Program-made: the position numbers and the translations under genes | In this document: positions 1 through 7,700 of the stretch, piece after piece | How the letters are laid out: each line of letters starts with the position of its first letter | Position numbering within the stretch: the stretch's first letter is position 1 | The notes under the pieces: model-generated | Databases searched by the model: none | Seen by the model: only the letters and a program-made list of their open reading frames with translations | What the model was told of the DNA's origin: nothing | Assembly (NCBI RefSeq): GCF_021608265.1 | Contig: NZ_JAKIHP010000003.1 | Span: forward strand, 372,001-436,000 | Source of the DNA: Flavobacterium wongokense | Lineage (GTDB): Bacteria; Bacteroidota; Bacteroidia; Flavobacteriales; Flavobacteriaceae | Direction: 5' to 3' | Length of the DNA: 64,000 bases

Positions 1-1585
1 TGATGCCATGCTCCGACATTAGGTTTCTATTTCCCACTAAGTACGTTTTCCCATCACTGGACGCTTTAACACCCCTGCCTGTGATACTTACAAATTGCCC
101 TAACTGTAAAGACTGAAGGCCTTCGGTCTGCAAAATGGCAGTGACAGCTTCAGCCAATGGATGCTCAGACTGTTTTTCAATACTGTATAGGATTTGTTTT
201 AGCAATGCATTATCACTTTGCTCATCCTTCCAAACCAATTCGGTAACTACTGGATTTCCTTCAGTGATGGTCCCTGTTTTATCCAGTATAATGGCATTCA
301 CCTTATGTGCCAGTTCCAGGCTTTCGGCATCTTTAATTAATATATTGTTTTCTGCACCTTTACCTATTCCCACCATGATGGCTGTTGGAGTGGCTAAACC
401 AAGCGCACAAGGACATGCAATAACCAAAACAGATACCGATGTAAGCAACGCATGGGTCAGGGCATTATCAACCCCAAAAACCATCCATACAATAAAAGTC
501 AGTAGCGCTATTCCAATAACTATAGGAACAAAAATCCCTGCAATCTTATCAACAAGCTTCTGGACCGGCGGTTTGCTGCCTTGGGCATCCTGCACCATTT
601 TAATGATATGGGCCAAAATAGTGTCACCACCCACTTTTTCAGCTTTGAATTCAAAACTGCCCTTCTGGTTGATTGTTCCTGCAAAAACCTTTTCTCCTTT
701 TATTTTTTCAACAGGTATAGGTTCTCCGCTTATCATACTTTCATCTACAAAAGACTGCCCCTGTGTAACTTCCCCGTCTACCGCTATTTTATCTCCCGGT
801 TTCACAATAATAATGTCTCCCATGGCAACATCAGCAATAGGAACTTCCCTTTCAACACCGTCAGTTATAATGCTTACTGTTGTAGGCTGCAGTCCAATCA
901 GTTTCTTCAAGGCTGAGGAGGTGTTGGATTTAGCCTTTTCTTCCAGTAATTTCCCAATAGAAATAAAAGCCACAATTACAGCTGCCGCTTCAAAGTATAC
1001 ATGGGCGTGTAAACCTCTCTCGTGCCAAAATTCAGGAAAAAAAGTATTAAAAACACTGAACAGGTAAGCTATTCCTGTACTCAAAGCTACCAGCGTATCC
1101 ATATTGGCTTTACCGTGTTTGGCCTGTCTGTAGGCATTTATAAAAAAGCCGCTGCCCAAATAAAACACTACAGGAGTGGCTAACGCCATCATAATATAAT
1201 TGCCAAAGGGCATATCCATGAAGAACATTCCAATAACAACGATCGGAATAGACAGCAGCACCGCTAAGGCCGTTCTTTTTTTCAGTGCTTCATAGTGTTT
1301 TTGCTGCTGCTCCTGTTGCACCTGAAAGGGATCTTCCGCATCTACGATCAAATCATAACCTATCGAGCGGGTTCTGTTTTGAATTTCTTCTATACTTACG
1401 GCATCTGAATACTCAATCCATGCCGATTGGTTGGCATAGTTCACACCGGCATCCTTTACACCTTCAGTCGATTTAATGATGCTTTCCACGCTTATGGCAC
1501 AGGCAGCACACGTCATACCGGTAACCGGAAAAGTGTGCTTTGCAAAAATATTTTTTTCAGTTTTATTCTGGACTAAAGTTTCCAT
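1..1585 (-). CDS. copA: Cu+-exporting P1B-type ATPase, 3' end cut by window edge
   Basis: This gene reads leftward from ATG at 1585 and stays open to base 1, so about 528 N-terminal residues are visible and the C-terminus is missing. It starts with a soluble heavy-metal-associated domain carrying GMTCAAC (Cys26 and Cys29). Membrane segments follow, then the actuator-domain motif SGEP, the metal-transport motif CPC inside ACPCALGLATPT, and the phosphorylation motif DKTGT. The CPC context with ALGLATP is that of copper/silver P1B-1 pumps. The TM7 and TM8 residues that would settle the ion lie beyond the left edge. Family knowledge: it exports Cu+ from cytoplasm to periplasm using ATP. It lies 42 bases after a minus-strand regulator with a metal-binding CxxC domain, so co-transcription and copper induction are likely. 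The plus-strand open frames here are shadows. Confidence 0.95.
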   Translation of the reverse strand, partial: METLVQNKTEKNIFAKHTFPVTGMTCAACAISVESIIKSTEGVKDAGVNYANQSAWIEYSDAVSIEEIQNRTRSIGYDLIVDAEDPFQVQQEQQQKHYEALKKRTALAVLLSIPIVVIGMFFMDMPFGNYIMMALATPVVFYLGSGFFINAYRQAKHGKANMDTLVALSTGIAYLFSVFNTFFPEFWHERGLHAHVYFEAAAVIVAFISIGKLLEEKAKSNTSSALKKLIGLQPTTVSIITDGVEREVPIADVAMGDIIIVKPGDKIAVDGEVTQGQSFVDESMISGEPIPVEKIKGEKVFAGTINQKGSFEFKAEKVGGDTILAHIIKMVQDAQGSKPPVQKLVDKIAGIFVPIVIGIALLTFIVWMVFGVDNALTHALLTSVSVLVIACPCALGLATPTAIMVGIGKGAENNILIKDAESLELAHKVNAIILDKTGTITEGNPVVTELVWKDEQSDNALLKQILYSIEKQSEHPLAEAVTAILQTEGLQSLQLGQFVSITGRGVKASSDGKTYLVGNRNLMSEHGI

Positions 1586-1627
1586 GATATTAAATTTTAA
1601 TTAGTGGTATTCGTTTTTATGCCGTTG

Positions 1628-2212
1628 TTAAGCCATGTGCATAGCAGCAGACAATAAATTATTTTTTCTAAGGTTCTTAAAATGATAGGTATCAAAGCCT
1701 GTATAGGTTTTTAATTGCCTTGATAGATGAGAGACACTACTATAACCCCACTCATCAGAGATTTCAGTAAGTGATTTGTCGGTCTGTATTAGCTGCTCCT
1801 TTACTTTATTGATTCGTTGCTGGATAATAAATTTTTCCAAAGTAATGCCTTCGTAATCTGAAAACACCGAACTCAAGTAAGCGTAATCTCTTCTCAACTG
1901 CGTACTCAAATACTCTGAGAATTTAGGAGTGGTTTTGTTTTCGGATTGTAAATCGATAGCGTTTTTAACGCAATCCTTAATTTGTGACACAAGCGCTAAC
2001 TTTTTATCGCTTAAAAGAGCAAAGCCGTACTTATGAAGTAATGACTGAATCTGATCTTCGCTAATATGACCTGGTAAATCTCCCTTAAAAAAAACTTCCC
2101 CCAGGTTTATCGATGTGACCTCTAATCCTATAAGGGATAATTCGTCGAATATAATGGTGATGCATCTCGTACATACCATTCCTTTTATCTGAAGTCTGTT
2201 AGTGCCTTGCAT
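1628..2212 (-). CDS. AraC-type regulator with N-terminal HMA-like metal-binding domain (copy 1)
   Basis: The product has 194 residues. Residues 1-70 resemble a heavy-metal-associated ferredoxin-like fold with MVCTRC (Cys14 and Cys17). The C-terminal part, about residues 110-185, is an AraC-family double helix-turn-helix (LTEISDEWGYSSVSHLSRQLK). There is no sugar-binding cupin as in classical AraC proteins. The arrangement suggests a cytoplasmic metal sensor whose DNA binding changes when Cu+ occupies the CxxC site; that role is inferred from the domains and from the copper ATPase 42 bases downstream. A homologous gene (2295-2858) lies directly upstream on the same strand. The promoter candidate and an 11-bp inverted repeat sit just upstream. 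The last residues are AAMHMA, a possible weak extra metal ligand. Domain assignment is firm; the ion is not proven. Confidence 0.85.
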   Translation of the reverse strand: MQGTNRLQIKGMVCTRCITIIFDELSLIGLEVTSINLGEVFFKGDLPGHISEDQIQSLLHKYGFALLSDKKLALVSQIKDCVKNAIDLQSENKTTPKFSEYLSTQLRRDYAYLSSVFSDYEGITLEKFIIQQRINKVKEQLIQTDKSLTEISDEWGYSSVSHLSRQLKTYTGFDTYHFKNLRKNNLLSAAMHMA

Positions 2213-2233
2213 GTCCTTTTAAATTTTATAGGA

Positions 2234-2241
2234 CAAAATTA
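2234..2241 (-). promoter_or_regulatory. Candidate -7 element of the copper regulator/copA promoter
   Basis: The minus strand reads TAATTTTG, an exact match to the Bacteroidota -7 consensus TAnnTTTG, 22 bases before the ATG at 2212. No clear TTG -33 element is seen at the right spacing, which would suit an activator-dependent promoter. Confidence 0.45.
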
Positions 2242-2262
2242 GGGTATGCAGGTTGCAGCGCT

Positions 2263-2301
2263 ATTGTAAAATTCCTGAATAGATGTGCAAAATTTTACAA
2301 T
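2263..2301. repeat. Perfect 11-bp inverted repeat, candidate operator
   Basis: ATTGTAAAATT at 2263-2273 is repeated inverted at 2291-2301 with a 17-base spacer. It lies 22 bases upstream of the -7 element at 2234-2241 and overlaps the 3' end of the upstream regulator gene. No T-run follows on the minus strand, so it is a better operator than terminator. Binding by either regulator is inference. Confidence 0.45.
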
Positions 2302-2858
2302 TGGTCAAGTGACTTCCGCTTGTTTTCCTTTATCGATTTGAAATGAGATGGTGTAAGGCCGGTAATTTTTTTAAATTGGGTAGACAAATGCTGTACATTA
2401 CTGTAACCCAGTTTGTAGGCTATTTCACTAAGCGAAAGTTCATTATACACAAGGAGTTCTTTTACCCGCTCTATCCTTTGCAGGATAATAAATTGTTCAA
2501 TCGTAATGCCTTCCGTAGTAGAAAATATAGAACTGATATAGTTGTAATCAATTGGGATCTGGTCTGCAATCAGTGTTGAGAAATTTTTCTTAATATCAAT
2601 ATCATCAGAGCCATGGATCAGGGTGACAACGATGTTTTTCACCTTTTCAATAATCATCGCCTTTTTGTCATCTAGTAATTCAAACCCATGCTCAGCTAAG
2701 CCATTTTTTAACTGTTCCAATTGCTCATCAGGTAAATCCTCCCTAAAACTGATTTCCCCTAAATGAACAATCTCCGCCTCCAAATTATGCTTTTCCAACA
2801 CTTGCTTTACCACCAGGATGCATCGTTGGCAGACCATATTTTTTATCGATAATTTCAT
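2295..2858 (-). CDS. AraC-type regulator with N-terminal HMA-like metal-binding domain (copy 2)
   Basis: This 187-residue protein is a paralogue of the next gene downstream: residues 1-65 form an HMA-like domain with MVCQRC (Cys10 and Cys13), and the C-terminal 85 residues form an AraC helix-turn-helix pair (LSEIAYKLGYSNVQHLSTQFKK). Shared landmarks include NLG/HLGE...F...DLP in the first domain and the ITxEQFIILQRI segment before the DNA-binding helices. The two copies have diverged well beyond a recent duplication, so they probably have separate targets or form a heterodimer. A good promoter match lies at 2892-2918. The gene precedes copy 1 and copA on the same strand with an 82-base gap holding an inverted repeat. 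Metal sensing is inferred from the CxxC motif and context. Confidence 0.85.
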   Translation of the reverse strand: MKLSIKNMVCQRCILVVKQVLEKHNLEAEIVHLGEISFREDLPDEQLEQLKNGLAEHGFELLDDKKAMIIEKVKNIVVTLIHGSDDIDIKKNFSTLIADQIPIDYNYISSIFSTTEGITIEQFIILQRIERVKELLVYNELSLSEIAYKLGYSNVQHLSTQFKKITGLTPSHFKSIKENKRKSLDQL

Positions 2859-2891
2859 TTTTGACTATTTGTTAATTCTAAATGAAGATAA

Positions 2892-2918
2892 CAAAGTTAT
2901 AAAAACTCTTTGAATCAA
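2892..2918 (-). promoter_or_regulatory. Bacteroidota-type promoter for the HMA-AraC gene
   Basis: On the minus strand TTG (2916-2918) is followed after 16 bases by TAACTTTG (2892-2899), matching the -33 TTG and -7 TAnnTTTG consensus. The ATG lies 33 bases downstream. A 9-bp inverted repeat, AATTTTATA/TATAAAATT, lies farther upstream at 2999-3023. Confidence 0.55.
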
Positions 2919-3751
2919 ATCCTGGGAAAGGATTGCTAATGATAGTTGTTATCATTCCTGTGTAAAGCTACTCCAATGATTTTGGGATTGCCTTGCATAA
3001 TTTTATAAATAGTGTATAAAATTTATTAATCCAATTATTGTGTCATGCTTGGCGCAATGCACGTATTCATAACACAAACCTGCGCCCTCATTACATTCGT
3101 TCCAATAGCTACTCATCATAAAGTATAATTTTATCTTACTAAAACAATTCATTTTGTGAAAAAGGATATTGACCAAATAGTATTTCCCTGTTCCGTCTCC
3201 TTCTCACAATGGAAGTATTTTGAAATTAAAGATTCTGCATGAAATACCATTCAAATGTAAACGTTTCGCTTCTTCTGATTCCAATTTTCATGTGTTGCAA
3301 TTGTTCAGATGAGAAGCAGTACAACTATGCTGTAAAGAAGCCCGATCTTTTGTTGTCCCTGCGAAAACAGCTCCTTTTTAAGTATAGTTCTCCACTAAAT
3401 AATGAAATAAAGTTTTTTTTTCAACACGAATTGAAAGTCCTCAAAACCCATTGCCGATGAAAGAAGTTTGGGAGGTTGAGGAAAAAATAAAACATAATAA
3501 TCTTTTGCTTGGTTGTTATTATTTTTAAATCTACTATAAAAAATGGAAAAAAAAATTGGTTTATACTGGTATGGAACAATAGTTCTTGTATTATTATCAG
3601 GGTTTTTACCAATTCAGATAGCATCATTATCCTACTTCCAACAGCTGCATTTTAAGCGGATAGGCAGAAAACCTTAGAGTAACTCGTTCAATTAATTAAT
3701 CCATAATTATAAAACGCCGCAGTTTGCGGCAATAACTTTAAAAAAACAAAT
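2919..3751. other. AT-rich gap with small unconvincing open frames
   Basis: About 830 bases without a solid gene. It holds the 9-bp inverted repeat at 2999-3023, a weak lipoprotein-like frame (3239-3460) and a 44-codon frame at 3543-3677 that would encode one membrane segment (MEKKIGLYWYGTIVLVLLSG...). Neither has recognisable relatives or a clear promoter, and the DNA downstream is visibly decayed. It reads as an old, degenerating insertion region. Confidence 0.5.
3239..3460 (+). CDS. Doubtful short lipoprotein-like frame
   Basis: The 73-codon frame begins with a basic and hydrophobic stretch ending in IFMCCNCSDE, which looks like a lipoprotein signal with several possible lipid-bearing cysteines. 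After that it has no domain and ends early. It may be the 5' remnant of a broken lipoprotein gene. I do not recognise it, and coding is uncertain. Confidence 0.2.
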   Translation: MKYHSNVNVSLLLIPIFMCCNCSDEKQYNYAVKKPDLLLSLRKQLLFKYSSPLNNEIKFFFQHELKVLKTHCR

Positions 3752-4093
3752 ATGAAAAAAAGAACACACTTTTAATTGAACTCGTGACAATTCAATGTAT
3801 GTTTAATTTAGCGAATGCACAAACAATGCAATGGACCGGAATCTAGGGCGGTGACGGTGAAGATGTAGTAATAGTAGGCATGTATACAGAGAGCAATGGT
3901 AGTACCTACACAACCGGATACTTTACCAATAACTGCGGTTTTAAATATTAGCGACGCTTCATCAGTCATTCAGCATGAAAACGTTTTTCAAACATTCATA
4001 GCCAAATACAATACAAATGGAGAATTAGTTTGGCCAAAGTATATCGGAGGAGATACAAGTGAAAATGGTACCGCCATAATTGTAAAACAATAA
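3752..4093 (+). pseudogene. Decayed SBBP-repeat (beta-propeller) secreted protein fragment
   Basis: An ATG at 3752 begins MKKRTHF and meets a stop at once. Further on, one frame reads ANAQTMQWTGI, stop, GGDGEDVVIVGMYTES then GSTYTTGYFTN, and another frame continues with VFQTFIAKYNTNGELVW and YIGGDTSENGTAI. TGYF..., FIAKYxxNGxLVWxKxIGG and the G-rich links are hallmarks of SBBP repeats in secreted Bacteroidota propeller proteins. At least two in-frame stops and one frameshift are needed to join the pieces, and only about one repeat is left, so this is a relic. The original gene was probably many times longer. Confidence 0.65.
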
Positions 4094-4100
4094 TCAAATA

Positions 4101-4152
4101 AATAGGTCTGTAACTAAACTTGGATAGTTTCAAGTTTAGTTACAGACCTATT
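4101..4152. repeat. Perfect 22-bp inverted repeat (long hairpin)
   Basis: Bases 4101-4122 (beginning AATAGGTCTGTAACTAAAC) are exactly complementary to 4131-4152, with the 8-base loop GATAGTTT. No T-run follows on either side. It begins seven bases after the pseudogene's last stop. It may be a former terminator or the end of a small mobile element. Confidence 0.8.
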
Positions 4153-4307
4153 CTATATAACCCAATTCTCACGATTAACAGTTATACATCACATAATAGA
4201 TAAAGCAACGCTATTATTAAACTTCAGCTCGTTATAATAAACATTAAATAAATATAAAGTTGTTATACTTATTTTAATTTTAAAATAAAAAAACTACTTT
4301 TACAATT

Positions 4308-4640
4308 GTGAAACTTTTAAATTACATATTATCAATCTATTTGATAGCGCTATCGTGTTTGCCTTGCGCGGATATGGAAGTAAGTAGCGCAGCGCATAAA
4401 GTTACTGAAGTCGCTGCTAATCACGATGAAAAATCCCATAACCACAATAAAGAAAAGGATTTATGTTCTCCTTTTTGCAGTTGCAATTGTTGTGGCTCTC
4501 AAATAGTAAGCTATTTCAAGATCTTAACTGTAAATTTTGCAGTAGTTTCCAAAAATATTAAAACACAGTTGCCTTCATATACATCTAAATTCACTTCCAA
4601 TTTCTACGGAAGTATTTGGCAACCCCCTCAGATAGCATAA
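4308..4640 (+). CDS. Small exported Cys/His-rich protein, DUF6660-like
   Basis: The 110-residue product starts at GTG (4308) and has an N-terminal hydrophobic signal segment followed by a His/Asp/Lys stretch (HDEKSHNHNKEKD), a cysteine cluster (CSPFCSCNCCG) and the C-terminal sequence IWQPPQIA. The layout matches what I recall of the Bacteroidota DUF6660 family; the family number is from memory. The clustered Cys and His residues suggest extracytoplasmic metal binding. It is the first gene before the RND efflux gene, 104 bases upstream, and is probably part of the same metal-responsive unit. The same WQPP ending occurs in the unrelated-looking exported protein at 61192-61545. Function is unproven. 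Confidence 0.75.
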   Translation: MKLLNYILSIYLIALSCLPCADMEVSSAAHKVTEVAANHDEKSHNHNKEKDLCSPFCSCNCCGSQIVSYFKILTVNFAVVSKNIKTQLPSYTSKFTSNFYGSIWQPPQIA

Positions 4641-4648
4641 TGAACCCG

Positions 4649-4717
4649 TCCCGACAATTCGGGATTCGGGCTAGAGAGTTGTGGAATTTCCACAGTATTT
4701 AAAGGACAGCTCTGTCC
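4649..4717 (+). other. Three consecutive short hairpins before czcA
   Basis: TCCCGA-CAAT-TCGGGA (4649-4664), TGTGGAA-T-TTCCACA (4680-4694) and GGACAG-CT-CTGTCC (4704-4717) lie in the 104-base gap before czcA. They could slow or attenuate transcription between the small protein gene and the pump genes, or one may be a dimeric operator. Confidence 0.4.
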
Positions 4718-4744
4718 ATTTTTCTCATTCATTATTCTATTAAA

Positions 4745-7700
4745 ATGTTAGATAAAATTATACAATTCAGTATAAAGAACAAGTTCATTATACTACTGTT
4801 TACCTTAGTACTTATAGCTTGGGGTGGCTATTCAGTAAAAAATTTACCCCTCGATGCTTTGCCTGATGTAACCAACAATCAGGTACAAATCATTACTACT
4901 GCACCGACATTAGCAAGTCAGGAAGTAGAACAATTAATTACCTATCCCTTAGAACAATCTGTAAAAACCATCCCAAAAGTAATTGAACTTCGCAGTATAT
5001 CGCGTTTCGGATTATCAGTAGTGACAGTGGTTTTCAAAGATGATGTAGATATTTTTTGGGCAAGAGAACAAATTTTTCAACGGCTTAATCAAGCAAAAGA
5101 AAACATTCCGGCTTATGCAGGTTCTCCGGAATTAGCCCCTATTTCAACAGGCCTTGGTGAAATATTTCAATATGATGTATATGCTAAAAAAGGATATGAA
5201 GACAAATATGATGCTATCAAATTAAGAACAATTCAAGACTGGATAATTATTCCACAATTGCAAGGTATTGAAGGTGTTGCCGAAGTTAGTACCTGGGGAG
5301 GCAAACTAAAGCAATATGAAATTGCTGTCGATCCAAACAAACTTAATAGCTTGGGAGTTACCATTACTGATATTTTTGATGCACTCGAAAAAAACAACCA
5401 AAATACCGGTGGTGCTTATATTGAAAAAGACCAATACGCCTATTTCATCAGAGGTGTCGGTATGGCAACAGGCATCAAGGATTTGGAAAATGTTGTTGTT
5501 GCTAATAAAAATGGCTCTCCAATTTTAGTCCGCAATGTAGCCGAAGTTCGAGAAGGTGTATCATTGCGATATGGAGCTTCAACCAAAGACGGTAAAGGAG
5601 AAATCGTATGCGGATTAGTATTAATGCTTAAAGGTGAAAATTCCAACGCCGTTGTTGACAGGGTTAAGACCAAAATGGAGCAAATCAACAAAACATTGCC
5701 TGAAGGGGTTGTTGCAGAGCCCTTTATTGACCGTGGAAAATTAGTGGATAGCGCCATAGGAACTGTGACTAAAAACCTATTGGAGGGTGCGTTAATTGTA
5801 ATTTTTGTATTGATTCTATTTCTTGGAAATCTTCGCGCCGGATTAATAGTCGCTTCTGTAATTCCACTGTCAATGCTTTTCGCAGTCATATTAATGAATG
5901 CTTTTGGTGTAAGTGGTAATTTAATGAGTTTAGGGGCTATCGATTTCGGAATTATAGTCGATGGTGCTGTTATTATTGTCGAAGCAACGTTACATTATTT
6001 ACAAAAACTAAAAAAGGAGAAGTTATCACAACATGAAATGGATAGTGAAGTGCAAAAATCGGCCTCTAAAATTATGAGTAGCGCTGCATTTGGAACTATA
6101 ATTATTCTGATAGTATATCTTCCAATATTAGCATTGGTAGGAACAGAAGGAAAAATGTTCAGACCGATGGCTATGACGGTTGGTTTTGCTATTGTTGGTG
6201 CTTTTTTACTTTCACTTACCTATGTGCCGGTTATGAGTACCCTATTTCTATCCAAAAAAACACAGCATAAAGAAAATATTAGCGACAGAATGATGTCATG
6301 GGTTTATTCCAAATATTCCCGACTGCTAAATAAAGCCTTGCAATTCAAAAAAACAGTTCTCGGCATTGCTGTGGGGATATTTGTATTGGCACTAGTAGTT
6401 TTTCAAAATATGGGCGGTGAATTTATTCCAACAATTGAAGAAGGAGATTTAGCCATTAATGCAACAATAATGACAGGGAGTTCGCTTTCGCAAATGGTAA
6501 AAACCACCACCGAATATGAAAAAATGCTTAAAGCCAAATTCCCAGAAATAAAAACTATAGTAGCAAAAATTGGTAGTGGTGAAATCCCAACCGACCCAAT
6601 GCCTATAGAAAGTGCCGATATGATTATAGTACTAAAAGGAAAAAGCGAATGGTCAGGGAAATATCATAATTGGGAAGATTTGGCCAATGCTATGAAAGAA
6701 GAAATGGAACGAATTCCAGGCGCCAATATCGAAATCTCACAACCTATTCAGATGCGTTTTAATGAGTTAATGACGGGCAGCCGAAGTGATATTGCCATTA
6801 AGATATTTGGTGATGATTTAGATGTCTTAGATGCCAAAGCCAACGAGCTAATTTCAAAAGTCAATAACATTGAAGGAGTTGGTGATTTAAAAGCCGATAA
6901 AGTAACAGGTTTGCCACAAATAACGGTAAAGTATGATTACAATAAAATAGCATTATATGGTTTAAATATTTCAGATCTAAACCAAATTCTGCGTTCCTCA
7001 TTTGCTGGAGAAAGTGCCGGGAAAATCTATGAAGAAAGTAAACGTTTTGATGTAGTGGTCAGAATGGACAAAGACAATAGAACAGACATTACCGATGTAA
7101 GTAATTTGTTTATTCCATTACCAAGCGGGCAACAAGTGCCTCTTTCCCAAGTGGCAACTGTAGCCTACGAACAAGGACCGGTCCAGGTGAGCCGTGAAGA
7201 TGGAAAAAGAAGAATTACAGTTGGTTTAAATGTTCGCGGGCGTGATATTAAAAGTGTAGTAGAAGAAATACAGGAAAAACTCGACAAGGATTTTAAACTT
7301 CCTGCCGGCTATTATGTAACCTATGGCGGACAATTTGAAAACTTAGTCGAAGCTTCAAAAAGATTGTCCATTGCCTTACCAATTGCTTTGGGATTAATTA
7401 TTATTCTCCTGTTCTTTACTTTTAATAGTTTCAAACAGGCAGGACTAATCTTCACTGCTATTCCGCTATCTGCTATCGGAGGTGTTTTTGCATTATGGGT
7501 TCGTGGCATGCCTTTTAGTATTTCGGCAGGAATCGGGTTTATAGCACTATTTGGAATTGCAGTATTAAACGGTATTGTACTGATATCTTATTTCAATCAA
7601 CTCAAAGCCGATGGAATTTCAGACCCATTGCAACGGGTAATACAGGGCACAAAAACACGACTGCGACCGGTTCTAATGACTGCCGCGGTAGCTTCTTTCG

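Noticed and set aside
135..1067. Long plus-strand open frame of 310 codons
   Set aside because: It is the antisense shadow of copA; the minus strand encodes HMA, CPC and DKTGT motifs in the same bases.
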